A program made the translations under genes and the position numbers. DNA of 64,000 nucleotides. Origin: Nocardia neocaledoniensis (lineage in GTDB: Bacteria > Actinomycetota > Actinomycetes > Mycobacteriales > Mycobacteriaceae). Positions 11,157-20,441 of this stretch are shown piece by piece. The notes under the pieces were generated by a model that was not told where the DNA came from, did no database searches, and was given only the letters and a program-made list of their open reading frames with translations. The stretch covers positions 124,001 to 188,000 of the forward strand of contig NZ_QGTL01000012.1 of the NCBI RefSeq assembly GCF_003182135.1, read 5' to 3'. How positions within the stretch are numbered: position 1 is the first letter of the stretch; the number at the start of each line of letters is the position of its first letter.

Positions 11157-11372
11157 TCAGTCGGTGCTCTCGGGGCTCGTCGTCGTGCCCGCTTCGGGGA
11201 GTTCGTCGCCCGGGGTGGCCGGCGGGTTCGGGCACAGGCCCGCGGCGCGGGGGTACGGGCGCGGGCGGCGGGGGTGGATGCCGAGGCCGCAGAGGGCGAG
11301 GCCGCTGCCAGGGGTGGTGCGGCGGGTGCGGCGGCCCCGCGGTGAGGGGGAATCGCAAGTCTGTTCCGGCAT
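11157..11372 (-). CDS. Possible small basic/proline-rich protein (71 residues)
   Basis: A minus-strand frame from ATG 11372, with AGGA nine bases upstream, encodes 71 residues rich in Pro, Arg and Thr with three cysteines (MPEQTCDS, LALCGLG, AGLCPNPP). No domain is recognisable and codon use is not decisive. It lies in the 574-base gap between the MFS gene and pheS. It may be spurious. Confidence 0.25.
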   Translation of the reverse strand: MPEQTCDSPSPRGRRTRRTTPGSGLALCGLGIHPRRPRPYPRAAGLCPNPPATPGDELPEAGTTTSPESTD

Positions 11373-11581
11373 CGAGTCGTCCTGTTCTCGAGTCGAACAC
11401 GCTGATGTGTTTGCACGGTTGGACGGGCGGACAATCCATTCGGTTCCCTCGAATTCCGAAGTCGGGGTCCGGCGCTCCGAAATCGGCCGTGACCTGGACT
11501 TGTGAGTCCTCGTCACGACTGCCTGCCGTGCCCCTCGGCGACCCACCGGTAATCCGGATGAACCGCGCCGACCCCATCCCA

Positions 11582-11587
11582 TAGGAT
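11582..11587 (+). promoter_or_regulatory. Likely -10 element of pheST
   Basis: TAGGAT lies 70 bases before the pheS start and fits the actinobacterial TANNNT -10 pattern. The rest of the gap (11124-11657) has no other clear gene. I saw no T-box or leader peptide with a phenylalanine run. Confidence 0.4.
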
Positions 11588-11657
11588 TTGTGCAGCACCG
11601 ATACGGGTAGGCAATGACGCACCCGTGAACCGATCCCCAGGGGAGAGTCGAACGATC

Positions 11658-12719
11658 GTGGCCGACGACAACAGTGGAGTCGAGCAGAACGCCTCGCTGA
11701 CCGAGGAGGCACTCGCGGCGGCGGCAGCGGAGGCCGAGAAGGCGTTCGCCGCGGCCGCTGATCTGGATGCGCTCGCGGTCGCCAAGACCGAATACATCGG
11801 CGGCAAGTCGCCGATCGCGCTCGCGCAGCGTGGCCTGGGGGCGCTGCCCAAGGAGGAGAAGGCCGAGGCGGGCAAGCGGGTCAACGTCGCCCGCAAGCGC
11901 GTCTCCGACGCCTTCGAGGCCCGGCGCGCCGCGTTGCTCGCGGAGCGCGACCAGGCGGTGCTGGTGGCGGAGAAGATCGACGTCACCCTGCCCGCGCGGC
12001 GCCAGGCGGTCGGCGCGCGCCACCCCATCACCGTGATCTCCGAGGAGATCGCCGACGTGTTCGTCGGCATGGGCTGGGAGGTGGCCGAGGGCCCCGAGGT
12101 CGAGACCGAGCACTTCAACTTCGACGCGCTGAACTTCCTGCCCGACCACCCGGCGCGCACCATGCAGGACACCTTCCACATCGCCCCGGAGGGTTCGCGC
12201 CAGGTGCTGCGCACGCACACCTCCCCGGTGCAGGTGCGCTCCATGCTGGAGCGGGAACTGCCGATCTACGTCGTGTGCCCGGGCCGCACGTTCCGCACCG
12301 ACGAACTCGACGCCACCCACACCCCGGTGTTCTCCCAGGTGGAGGGTCTGGCGATCGACAAGGGCCTGACCATGGCCCACCTGCGCGGCACCCTGGACGC
12401 GTTCGCGCGCGCCCTGTTCGGCCCCGACACCCGAACCCGCATGCGCCCCAACTACTTCCCGTTCACCGAACCCTCGGCCGAGGTCGACGTGTGGTTCCCG
12501 GACAAGAAGGGCGGCGCGGGCTGGGTCGAGTGGGGCGGCTGCGGCATGGTCAACCCGAAGGTCCTGATCGCCAGCGGTATCGATCCCGAGGTGTACTCCG
12601 GGTTCGCGTTCGGCATGGGCATGGAGCGCACGCTGCAGTTCCGCAACGGCATCCCCGACATGCGCGACATCGTCGAGGGTGACGTGCGGTTCACCCTGCC
12701 CTTCGGTATCCGGTCCTGA
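11658..12719 (+). CDS. pheS: Phenylalanyl-tRNA synthetase alpha subunit
   Basis: PheS (353 residues) forms the catalytic part of the alpha2beta2 enzyme that charges tRNA-Phe. The N-terminal coiled-coil tRNA-binding arm (about 5-100) is followed by the class II catalytic core. Motif 2 is in YVVCPGRTFRTDELDATHTPVFSQVEG, and motif 3 is GFAFGMGMERTLQFRNGIPDMR. The GTG at 11658 behind GGGGAGAG is preferred over the in-frame ATG at 11625. pheT follows 18 bases later. Confidence 0.97.
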   Translation: MADDNSGVEQNASLTEEALAAAAAEAEKAFAAAADLDALAVAKTEYIGGKSPIALAQRGLGALPKEEKAEAGKRVNVARKRVSDAFEARRAALLAERDQAVLVAEKIDVTLPARRQAVGARHPITVISEEIADVFVGMGWEVAEGPEVETEHFNFDALNFLPDHPARTMQDTFHIAPEGSRQVLRTHTSPVQVRSMLERELPIYVVCPGRTFRTDELDATHTPVFSQVEGLAIDKGLTMAHLRGTLDAFARALFGPDTRTRMRPNYFPFTEPSAEVDVWFPDKKGGAGWVEWGGCGMVNPKVLIASGIDPEVYSGFAFGMGMERTLQFRNGIPDMRDIVEGDVRFTLPFGIRS

Positions 12720-12737
12720 GAGAGAGCGAAAAGTCAC

Positions 12738-15239
12738 GTGCGAGTAGCGCAGTCCTGGCTGACCGAGATCCTGCAGCGCACCACCCCGGAATGGTCGGTG
12801 TCCGCCGAAGAGCTCGACGCCGGTTTCGTCCGTGTCGGCCTGGAGGTCGAGGAGGTCGACAAGCTCGAGCCGATCGGCGGTGACATCGACAAGCCGCTGG
12901 TCGTCGGCCGCGTCGCCGAGATCACCGAACTCACCGAGTTCAAGAAGCCGATCCGCTTCTGCAAGGTCGATGTCGGCAACCCCGAGCTGCAGGAGATCGT
13001 GTGCGGCGCCCGCAATTTCGCGGTCGGCGACCTCGTGGTGGTCGTGCTCCCCGGCGGCGTGCTGCCCGGTGGATTCACGATCTCGTCGCGCAAGACCTAC
13101 GGGCACACCTCCAACGGCATGATCTGCTCGGTCGCCGAACTCGGCATCGGCAAGGATCACGACGGCATCCTGGTGCTCGAGCCCGGCTCGGCGGAGCCCG
13201 GTGACGACGCGAACGTGCTGCTGGGCACCGACGACACCATCATCGAGCTCAACATCACCCCCGACCGCGGCTACTGCTTCTCGGTGCGCGGCCTGGCCCG
13301 CGAACTGGCCTGCGGCTTCGACCTCGAATACGCCGACCCCGCCGTGCGCACCCTGCCCGACGGGGACGCCGAGGCGTGGCCGGTGCGGCTCGAGGCCGAC
13401 TCGGAGTGCACCCGCTTCGGCGCGCGCCGCGTCACCGGCATCGACCCGAACGCGGTGAGCCCGCTGTGGCTGCAGCGCAGGCTGATGCTGTCGGGCATGC
13501 GCCCGATCTCCCCGGCCGTCGACGTCACCAACTACGTGATGCTCGAACTGGGGCAGCCGCTGCACGCCTTCGACGCCGCGAAGCTCAACGGCGCCTTGGT
13601 CGTTCGCTCGGCGCACAAGGGCGAGACCCTGCGCACGCTCGACGACACCGAGCGCACGCTCGACGCCGAGGACGTGGTGATCGCCGACGACTCCGGTGTC
13701 ATCTCCCTCGCCGGCGTCATGGGTGGCGCCGGCACCGAGGTCGGCGCCGACACCACCGACGTGGTGCTCGAGGCCGCGACCTGGAATCCGTTGCGGGTGT
13801 ACCGCACCGCGCGCAGGCACAAGCTGGTCTCGGAGGCGGGCAAGCGCTACGAGCGCGTCGTCGATCCGGAGATCAACATCGTCGCCCTCGACCGCGCGGC
13901 CACCCTGCTGGCCGAGATCACCGGCGGCACCATCGAATCCACGCTCACCGACGTGCGCGTGCCGCTGGAGCCGGTGGCGCCGATCGCGATGGACATCGAC
14001 CTGCCCGACCGCGTCGCCGGCGTCACCTACCCGGCGGGCACCGCCGTGCGCAGGCTCGCCCAGATCGGCGCCGCGGTGGAGATCGAGGTCAACGACGCGG
14101 GCAGGACCCAGCTGCTGGTGACCCCGCCGAGCTGGCGGCCCGACCTGGCCCAGCCCGCCGACCTGGTCGAGGAGGTGCTGCGGCTGGAGGGGCTCGAGCA
14201 GATCCCGTCGGTGCTGCCGTCCGCGCCCGCCGGTCGTGGGCTCACCGCGTCGCAGCGGCGGCGTCGCGCGGTGAGCCGCGCGCTGGCCTTCGCCGGTGGC
14301 GTCGAGGTGCCGGCGCCGGTGTTCCTGCCCGCCGGGGTGTTCGACGTGTGGGGCCTGGACGCCGACGATCCGCGCCGCACCACCACCCGCGTGCTCAACC
14401 CGCTCGACGCCGAACGGCCCGAGCTGGCGACCACACTGCTGCCCGGTCTGCTGGAAGTGGCCGCCCGCAACATCTCCCGCGGCGCTCGCGACCTCACGAT
14501 CTACGGCATCGCGCAGGTCGTGCGGCCTGGTGAGCGGACCCACGCCGTCGAGGCGCTGCCGGTGGACCGACGGCCCACCGACGAGCAGATCGCCGAGCTC
14601 AACGCCTCGCTGCCCGCGCAGCCGGTGCACGTGGCCGCGGTGCTCAGCGGCAAGCGGGACCCGCGCGGTCCGTGGGGTCCCGGCCGTCAGGCCGAGGCCG
14701 CCGACGCGTTCGCGCTCGTGGACGAGGTCGCCGACGCGGCAGGCGTCACCATCGAACGCCGGGCCGCCGCCTACCTGCCGTGGCATCCGGGACGTTGCGC
14801 CGAGCTGGTCGTCGACGGTGTCGTGGTCGGCCATGCCGGCGAGCTGCATCCGGCCGTGCTGGAGCGGGCGGGCCTGCCGCCGCGCACCTGCGCGCTCGAG
14901 CTCGATCTCGACGCGTTGCCGCTGGTCGCGGCCCGTCCCGCGCCCATCGTGTCGGCGTTCCCCGCCGTGCTGCAGGACGTGTCGATCAGTGTCGAGAAGG
15001 CGGTGCCCGCCGCGAGCGTCGAGTCGGCGCTGCGCAGCGGCGGCGGCGAGCTGCTCGAGGACATCGCCCTGTTCGACGTCTACGAGGGCGCCCAGGCGGG
15101 TGAGGGACGCAAGTCGCTCACCTACGCGCTGCGTTTCCGGGCGCCCGACCGGACCCTCACCGAGGACGAGGCCAGTGCCGCGCGCGACGCGGCGGTCGCC
15201 TCCGCCTCCTCGGCGGTCGGCGCGGAATTGCGCGGATAG
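12738..15239 (+). CDS. pheT: Phenylalanyl-tRNA synthetase beta subunit
   Basis: PheT (833 residues) is close to the mycobacterial length. It carries the EMAP-like tRNA-binding domain (KVDVGNPELQEIVCGARNFAVGD, about 75-150) and the B3/B4 editing domain (about 210-390) that hydrolyses Tyr-tRNA-Phe. The B5 domain and a catalytic-like core follow. The anticodon-binding FDX-ACB domain is at the end (FPAVLQDVSISVEKAVPAASVE). It starts at GTG 12738 and is co-transcribed with pheS. A terminator follows at 15261. Confidence 0.97.
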   Translation: MRVAQSWLTEILQRTTPEWSVSAEELDAGFVRVGLEVEEVDKLEPIGGDIDKPLVVGRVAEITELTEFKKPIRFCKVDVGNPELQEIVCGARNFAVGDLVVVVLPGGVLPGGFTISSRKTYGHTSNGMICSVAELGIGKDHDGILVLEPGSAEPGDDANVLLGTDDTIIELNITPDRGYCFSVRGLARELACGFDLEYADPAVRTLPDGDAEAWPVRLEADSECTRFGARRVTGIDPNAVSPLWLQRRLMLSGMRPISPAVDVTNYVMLELGQPLHAFDAAKLNGALVVRSAHKGETLRTLDDTERTLDAEDVVIADDSGVISLAGVMGGAGTEVGADTTDVVLEAATWNPLRVYRTARRHKLVSEAGKRYERVVDPEINIVALDRAATLLAEITGGTIESTLTDVRVPLEPVAPIAMDIDLPDRVAGVTYPAGTAVRRLAQIGAAVEIEVNDAGRTQLLVTPPSWRPDLAQPADLVEEVLRLEGLEQIPSVLPSAPAGRGLTASQRRRRAVSRALAFAGGVEVPAPVFLPAGVFDVWGLDADDPRRTTTRVLNPLDAERPELATTLLPGLLEVAARNISRGARDLTIYGIAQVVRPGERTHAVEALPVDRRPTDEQIAELNASLPAQPVHVAAVLSGKRDPRGPWGPGRQAEAADAFALVDEVADAAGVTIERRAAAYLPWHPGRCAELVVDGVVVGHAGELHPAVLERAGLPPRTCALELDLDALPLVAARPAPIVSAFPAVLQDVSISVEKAVPAASVESALRSGGGELLEDIALFDVYEGAQAGEGRKSLTYALRFRAPDRTLTEDEASAARDAAVASASSAVGAELRG

Positions 15240-15260
15240 CCCGGTCCGACACCAGCTTTC

Positions 15261-15290
15261 GAGGCCCGCCCGATTCCTCGGGCGGGCCTC
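15261..15290. terminator. Bidirectional terminator between pheT and rnz
   Basis: A perfect 12-bp inverted repeat, GAGGCCCGCCCG and its complement around ATTCCT, lies between the convergent pheT and RNase Z genes. It lacks a long T-tract but is placed to serve both. Confidence 0.8.
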
Positions 15291-15302
15291 GTCGCGTCGA
15301 GG

Positions 15303-16190
15303 TCAGCTCGCGCGGCGTGCGGGGAGCGGGATCCGGTCGAGGTCGTGGGCCAGGACCGCGCCGGGGAATCCGGCCTGTTCGAGGAACAGCGGGTCGTCGG
15401 ACTCGCCGTAACGCTCGGAGAAATGGGTCAGGACAAGGGTTTTCACGCCGCAGGCGCGGGCCACTTCGCCCGCCTGCCTGGCCGTCAGGTGGCCGCGTTC
15501 GGTGGCCTGGTTTAGTTCGGAGTCGAGGTAGGTGGACTCGATGATGAGCATGTCGACGCCGTCGGCGAGGGCGAAGACGTTGTCGCACAGGCGCGTGTCC
15601 ATGATGAACGCCACCTTCTGGCCCGGTCGCGGCACCGTGCATTCCTCGAGCAGCGGGCCCGTCAACTCGCGGACGGCCGCGCCCGAGATGCCGTGCGCGC
15701 GCAGACGTTCCGGCAGGAAGGTGCGGCCGTCGGGCTCGGCGACGCGGTAGCCGTAGGTGGGGATGCTGTGGTCGAGCGGGCGGGCGGTGACGGTGAAGCC
15801 GTCACCCGGCAGGGTCGCGCCGGGGCCGCTGACCGGATGCTCGACGATGGTCGCCGAGCCGTAGTAGCTGGTCGCGTACCGCAACCGCGTCCAGTACTCG
15901 GCGCCCTCGGCGGGGAAGACGGCGTGCACGTCGTGCGGCACACCGTCGCGACCGAGCCGCTGCACGATGCCGGGCACGCCGAGCGAATGGTCGCCGTGGA
16001 AATGCGTGACGCACAGCCAGTGCAGTTCGGTCGCGGACGCCCCCGCGTGCGCCATCTGCCGCTGGGTGCCCTCGCCCGGGTCGAACAGGATCGCCTGACC
16101 GCCCCAGCGCAGCAGGTAGCCGTTGTGGTTGCGGCGGCGGGTCGGAACCGCCCCCGCCGTCCCCAGCACGATGAGTTCCCGCGTCGACAT
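15303..16190 (-). CDS. rnz: Ribonuclease Z (tRNA 3' endonuclease)
   Basis: This is a 295-residue metallo-beta-lactamase-fold nuclease. The zinc motif THFHGDH is near residue 66. Further ligands sit in the AFIMDTRLCDN region and in the late LTHFSERY histidine motif, which is typical of RNase Z. It removes 3' trailers from tRNA precursors that lack an encoded CCA. The ATG at 16190 follows GAGGATGGGATTC; an ATG three codons upstream (16199) is also possible. It is monocistronic and convergent with pheT. Confidence 0.9.
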   Translation of the reverse strand: MSTRELIVLGTAGAVPTRRRNHNGYLLRWGGQAILFDPGEGTQRQMAHAGASATELHWLCVTHFHGDHSLGVPGIVQRLGRDGVPHDVHAVFPAEGAEYWTRLRYATSYYGSATIVEHPVSGPGATLPGDGFTVTARPLDHSIPTYGYRVAEPDGRTFLPERLRAHGISGAAVRELTGPLLEECTVPRPGQKVAFIMDTRLCDNVFALADGVDMLIIESTYLDSELNQATERGHLTARQAGEVARACGVKTLVLTHFSERYGESDDPLFLEQAGFPGAVLAHDLDRIPLPARRAS

Positions 16191-16448
16191 GAATCCCATC
16201 CTCGCCGGTCCCGCAAGCGCTGTCAGGTCCGTTTCGCCGCCGGGCTCACGCCGTCTCGCGTCGGCGCGGAACGAATCGCATCTGGATCAGCTGGTCGGGG
16301 CGGGGAGATGCGGCGGCTGCGCGAGATGCTCACGCGCATCATCGTGGACGCCGGTTCGAACCCGGACGCGGCGAACGCGGCGGTCATGCGGGGTGTAATG
16401 GTGGCGACGGGTTGGGTCGGGACGCGGGTCGGGGCTAGGTTGGCAGGT

Positions 16449-17891
16449 GTGTCGATGATGAAAGGCGCCAATCTCGCGGTGCCTGCCGCCGCGGTCCGCG
16501 TCGAAGTGGGCTGGCAGTCGGGGCCGGGAGCGCCCGACGCCGATGCCTCGGCCCTGCTGCTCGCCGGGGCGAAGGTGCGATCCGACGACGACTTCGTCTT
16601 CTACAACCAGCCGGTCCACCCGGCCGGCGCCGTACGGCACGAGGGAAAACAGCAGGGCCCCACCGTCGTCGACGTGCTGACGGTGCACCTGGCCCAGGTC
16701 GAAGCGCAGATCGAGACCATCGTGCTCGCGGCCTCCGCCGACGGCGGCACCTTCGGGCAGTTCCGCGGTCTCTACATCCGGGTGCTCGACGCGGCGACCG
16801 GCGCGGAGATCGCGCGCTTCGACAGCACCGGCGCCACCACCGAGACCGCGTTCGTCCTCGGTGAGCTGTACCGGCGCCAGGGCGCGTGGAAGTTCCGCGC
16901 GGTCGGGCAGGGGTACGACACCGGATTGGCCGGATTGGCAACAGATTTCGGTATCTCGGTCGACGACGCACCGGCGACTCCGCCGCCACCACCGACTCCG
17001 CCGCCCTACGTTCCCCCGCCGCTGCCGCACCAGCCCGCCACGCCACCGCCCGCCCAGCCGCAGCCGTACGCACCACAGCCGCAGCAGGCCGCCACACCGC
17101 CACCGCCGTACGCACCGCCGCAGCCGTACGCACCGCCACCGCCCGCACCGTCGCAGCCGTACGCACCGCCGTCGGCTCCGCCCCAGCAGTTCGCGCCGCC
17201 GCCGCATCAGCCTGCCGTCCCACCGCAGCAGTTCGCCGCGCCGCCGCAGGGACAACCGGTGAACCCGGCCAAGGTCTCGCTCACCAAGGAAGCACCGTCG
17301 GTCTCGCTCACCAAGCACGGCGCGACCGGCGGCGTCATGCGGGTGAATCTCAACTGGACCTCGATGGCCGCGACCGGCCGCCTGTTCGGCAAGCTGCGCG
17401 GCAAGAACATCGACCTCGACCTGTGCTGCTTCTTCGAGCTGGTCAACGGCGCGATCGGGTCGGTGCGCGCGCTGGACCGGCGCTTCGGCGCGCTGTACGA
17501 ACCGCCGTTCATCCACCTCGACCAGGACGACCGCACCGGCGCCAGCATCACCGGCGAGAACCTGTCGATCAACCTCGACTACACCCGGTTCTTCCGCCGC
17601 ATCCTCGTCTTCGCCTCGATCTACGACGGTGCGAGCGACTTCCGCGGCGTGCACGCCACCGTCACCCTGCATCCGGTGAACTCCGCGCCGATCGAGATGA
17701 CCCTCGACGGCTGCACCGACAATTCCCGCGACGCCGTCCTCGCGGTGCTCGAGAACGTCGACGGGGAGCTGGTGGTCCGGCGCGAGGGCGCCTTCGTGCG
17801 CCCGCCCGCGGGGCAGCCGGGCGGCGGCGTCATGGAGATCGCGCGGTTGTACCGGTGGGACTTCGGCTTCCAGGCGGGGCGGGGCAAATGA
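16449..17891 (+). CDS. TerD-TerA domain fusion protein with a proline-rich linker
   Basis: This is a 480-residue cytoplasmic protein. The first about 175 residues are a TerD domain (MMKGANLAVP, DASALLLAGAKVRSDDDFVFYNQ, GLYIRVLDAATGAEIARFD), with the acidic residues that bind Ca2+ in TerD proteins. About 95 residues of Pro/Ala/Gln/Tyr repeats (PPYAPP, PQPYAP) follow. A TerA-like domain ends the protein (VNLNWTSMAATGRLFGKLRGKNIDLDLCCFF to RWDFGFQ). Ter proteins are linked to tellurite resistance and to phage, colicin and membrane stress responses. A TAGGTT -10 at 16436 suggests a leaderless GTG start; ATG 16455 is the alternative. The next gene overlaps by 4 bases. Confidence 0.85.
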   Translation: MSMMKGANLAVPAAAVRVEVGWQSGPGAPDADASALLLAGAKVRSDDDFVFYNQPVHPAGAVRHEGKQQGPTVVDVLTVHLAQVEAQIETIVLAASADGGTFGQFRGLYIRVLDAATGAEIARFDSTGATTETAFVLGELYRRQGAWKFRAVGQGYDTGLAGLATDFGISVDDAPATPPPPPTPPPYVPPPLPHQPATPPPAQPQPYAPQPQQAATPPPPYAPPQPYAPPPPAPSQPYAPPSAPPQQFAPPPHQPAVPPQQFAAPPQGQPVNPAKVSLTKEAPSVSLTKHGATGGVMRVNLNWTSMAATGRLFGKLRGKNIDLDLCCFFELVNGAIGSVRALDRRFGALYEPPFIHLDQDDRTGASITGENLSINLDYTRFFRRILVFASIYDGASDFRGVHATVTLHPVNSAPIEMTLDGCTDNSRDAVLAVLENVDGELVVRREGAFVRPPAGQPGGGVMEIARLYRWDFGFQAGRGK

Positions 17892-18655
17892 TGCGTCATC
17901 CCGCCACCCGGGTGCTCAACGCGCTGGTCTATCACCCGGACAAGCACGTCGCCCAGACGCCCGCGGCGTTCGGGCTGAACCACCGCGAGCTCACCATGCG
18001 CACCGCCGACGGTGTCGACGTGCACGGCTGGTTCGTGCGCGCCGAGCGGCCGCGCGGGCACATCCTCTACGCGCACGGGAACGCGGGCACGATCGGCGAC
18101 CGCGTCCCGATCATCGCCCTGCTCGTGGCGGCGGGGTTCGACGTGCTCGCCTTCGACTACCGCGGCTTCGGGCACAGCACGGGCATGCCCGAGGAGCGGG
18201 GCACCTACCTCGACGCCAGGGCCGCGCGCGCCGCGCTGCTCGACCAGTCCGGGGTCGACCCGGCCAAAGTGATCTATCTCGGCAAGTCCCTCGGCGGCGG
18301 CGTGCTGCTCGAGCTCGCCACCGAGCATCCGCCGGCGGGCATGCTGCTGATGTCGACGTTCAGCAGCATGCGCGCGGCCGCCCGCTCGGTCTACCCGTTC
18401 CTGCCGCCGCCGCTGATCCCGAACGCGTACCCGAGCCTGCGCCGCATCGCCGCGTTGCGGGTGCCGGTGCTGATGTTCCACGGCGACCGGGACGAACTGC
18501 TCCCGCTGCGCCACGCCGAGCGGCTGTTCGCCGCGGCGAGCGAGCCCAAGGAACTGGTCGTCGTGCCGGGTGCGGGCCACAACGACGTGATCGACGCGCT
18601 CGGTCCGGTCTGGCCGCGACGCATCGTCGAGTGGAGTGACGGGTTCCTGCGCTGA
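17888..18655 (+). CDS. Alpha/beta hydrolase (ABHD/BEM46-like)
   Basis: This 255-residue serine hydrolase has the oxyanion strand ILYAHGNAG and the nucleophile elbow GKSLGGG (Ser about 140). The acid is in FHGDRDELLP and the catalytic His in PGAGHNDV. No signal peptide is present, though the N-terminus may associate with the membrane. The start overlaps the stop of the TerD-TerA gene as ATGA, so the two proteins are translationally coupled and probably work together. The substrate is unknown; esterase or lipid hydrolase activity is typical for the fold. Confidence 0.82.
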   Translation: MMRHPATRVLNALVYHPDKHVAQTPAAFGLNHRELTMRTADGVDVHGWFVRAERPRGHILYAHGNAGTIGDRVPIIALLVAAGFDVLAFDYRGFGHSTGMPEERGTYLDARAARAALLDQSGVDPAKVIYLGKSLGGGVLLELATEHPPAGMLLMSTFSSMRAAARSVYPFLPPPLIPNAYPSLRRIAALRVPVLMFHGDRDELLPLRHAERLFAAASEPKELVVVPGAGHNDVIDALGPVWPRRIVEWSDGFLR

Positions 18656-18666
18656 CCTCGCGTGCG

Positions 18667-18672
18667 TAGCCT
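18667..18672 (+). promoter_or_regulatory. Leaderless -10 element
   Basis: TAGCCT ends 6 bases before ATG 18679, with no binding site between, so transcription probably starts at the A of the start codon. Confidence 0.55.
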
Positions 18673-18678
18673 GGCGGT

Positions 18679-19185
18679 ATGAGTGATGTGAGCGGGATCC
18701 TCGGTCAGCTGGCCGCGCTGCCGGACGCCGAACTGATCTCGGTGCTGCGCGCCGCCGTCGCGGGCAGGCCGGGACTCGGCACGGTCGCGGCCGCGCTCGC
18801 CCAGCTCGAGTCGGGTCATGCCGAGACGGGGCCACCTGTGACTCTGGACACGGACGTCATCGACGCCGATGTGGTGCCCGTCGCATCGGAGCAGGTCGGA
18901 GGCACGTTCCCGGTACCGCCGGTACCGCATGGCATGCCGGGGGCCGCCGCACCCACCGCGACCGGCGGCTATTCCGCGTCCGGAGTGCCGACATTCGACG
19001 CGGTTCGCGATAAGGTCGAGCAGCGTTTCGGCACCGCGCAGGGCCTGGGTGAGCTCGACCGGCAGACCCCGGCGGGGCGCAGTGCCGACGAACAGTGGGA
19101 GGCGCGGGAGAAGGCCGCGCGCGAGCGTCTGGCACAGATCCGGAAATCGATGCAGGGCAACGATTCCGGCGCCGACGACAAGTAG
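18679..19185 (+). CDS. Conserved hypothetical protein of the TerD locus
   Basis: This 168-residue soluble protein has no signal peptide or membrane segment. The N-terminus is helical (SGILGQLAALPDAELISVLRAAVAGRPGLG). The middle is proline- and valine-rich and looks disordered (about 55-105). The C-terminus is a charged helix (DEQWEAREKAARERLAQIRKSM) likely to form a coiled coil. It follows the hydrolase by 23 bases in the same direction but probably has its own leaderless promoter. I recognise no functional family; the layout suggests an adaptor or regulatory protein. Confidence 0.7.
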   Translation: MSDVSGILGQLAALPDAELISVLRAAVAGRPGLGTVAAALAQLESGHAETGPPVTLDTDVIDADVVPVASEQVGGTFPVPPVPHGMPGAAAPTATGGYSASGVPTFDAVRDKVEQRFGTAQGLGELDRQTPAGRSADEQWEAREKAARERLAQIRKSMQGNDSGADDK

Positions 19186-19232
19186 CCGCCCCGGCCTCCC
19201 GTCCGAGCAACGACCGTGATGGGTGGACCCAG

Positions 19233-20255
19233 ATGACACAGGCGCGCCAGATCGCCGACCGACTGCTCGACGCGCAGGTGGACTTCCTGCTCGCCGAGGT
19301 GACCGGCGACCGGTTCGCCGAGGTGATCGCCCGCGACGTGGCCGCCGTGCTGGGCGTGGGCGAGACCATCGTCTTCGGTGACGTCGTGAGCCTGGAGCAG
19401 GGCGAGCAGACGGTGGCGACGGTGTTCGACCGGATCGGTGGCAGCCCCGTCATCGCCGACACCGTCGGCGTCTTCGCCGACGCCATCTACGACCACATCG
19501 CCGCCAACACCGAGTACACCCTCGGCGACGTCGTCGACCGGGAGCCGGTGGAAGCGCTGCTGGAGAAGATCTTCGGGATGCACCAGGCCCAGGAGCGGAT
19601 CCTGGACCGGCTCACCGAGAGCCCGCTCGTGGCCACCGTCGCCGCCCGCTTCGTCGACAAGCTGATCGGCGACTTCATGCAGGCCAATCGCGAACGCGCC
19701 GAGAAGATCCCGGGCGTTTCCTCGTTGATGTCGCTGGGCCAGTCCGCCGCCAACCGCGCCAAGAAGGTCGCCGACAGCACCTTCGTCGGCGATCTGGCGG
19801 GCAAGGGTGCGCTGTTCGCGCTCAAGCGCACCAACAACGCCATCCGCGACATGCTGCGCGACGCGCCGGTGCACTCGGCCGCCATGGAGTTCTGGGACCT
19901 GCACGCCGACGAGCCCGTGGCCGGGCTGCGCGAGTACCTCACCCAGAAGGACCTCAACGAACTGGTCCAGATCTGCTACGAGATCGCGGTGACGACCAGG
20001 GAGAAGGAATACTTCGGCATGCTCGTGCGCGAATGCGTCGAGGTGTTCTACGAGCGCTACCGCGGCCACACGCTTACCGCCATGCTGCCCGAACTGGGCC
20101 TGAGCGCCGAGGACATCAGCACCGAGATCCTGCGCTACGGTCCCGCCGTCATCGAGTCGGCCAAGCGCAACGGCGTGCTCGCCGCGCTGATCCGGGAGCG
20201 CCTGGAACCGTTCTTCTACTCCGAGCAGGTGCTCGGGATTCTCGGCGGGGAGTGA
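19233..20255 (+). CDS. Uncharacterised alpha-helical protein
   Basis: This 340-residue protein is almost entirely helical and acidic, with no transmembrane segment. It includes repeated phrases such as FADAIYDHIAANTEYTLGDV, MHQAQERILDRLTESPL, NNAIRDMLRDAPVHSAAMEF and ECVEVFYERYRGHTLTAMLPE. It starts at ATG 19233, 47 bases after the previous gene. I do not recognise a domain. Its position after the TerD fusion, hydrolase and coiled-coil protein makes a four-gene set plausible. Confidence 0.7.
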   Translation: MTQARQIADRLLDAQVDFLLAEVTGDRFAEVIARDVAAVLGVGETIVFGDVVSLEQGEQTVATVFDRIGGSPVIADTVGVFADAIYDHIAANTEYTLGDVVDREPVEALLEKIFGMHQAQERILDRLTESPLVATVAARFVDKLIGDFMQANRERAEKIPGVSSLMSLGQSAANRAKKVADSTFVGDLAGKGALFALKRTNNAIRDMLRDAPVHSAAMEFWDLHADEPVAGLREYLTQKDLNELVQICYEIAVTTREKEYFGMLVRECVEVFYERYRGHTLTAMLPELGLSAEDISTEILRYGPAVIESAKRNGVLAALIRERLEPFFYSEQVLGILGGE

Positions 20256-20441
20256 CGCGCGGCCGCTGTGAGGTTTCGGATACAGAAGGCGCCGTTCGTT
20301 TCCGGCGTGTTGAGATCAGTGCACGAATCCCGCACCGGCCCCGCCCCGGATTGACCGCCGCGGTGGGCGCGGGCAAGTTGACACCTGACTGTCGCCGAGC
20401 CGCTGGATGACCACCCGCGGTGTCTTCCGAGGAGCAGGTGG

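Noticed and set aside
11157..14849. 1230-codon minus-strand frame opposite pheST
   Set aside because: It is the antisense shadow of pheS and pheT; only the last about 70 codons, beyond pheS, were kept as a low-confidence small gene.
16350..16375. tRNA-like T-arm (GGTTCGAACC)
   Set aside because: No acceptor stem, D-arm or anticodon arm can be folded around it, so it is a chance match.
16975..17260. Repeated CCGCCGTACGCACC-like units suggesting a repeat array
   Set aside because: They encode the PPYAPP linker of the TerD-TerA protein; there are no spacers or palindromic units, so it is not a CRISPR array.
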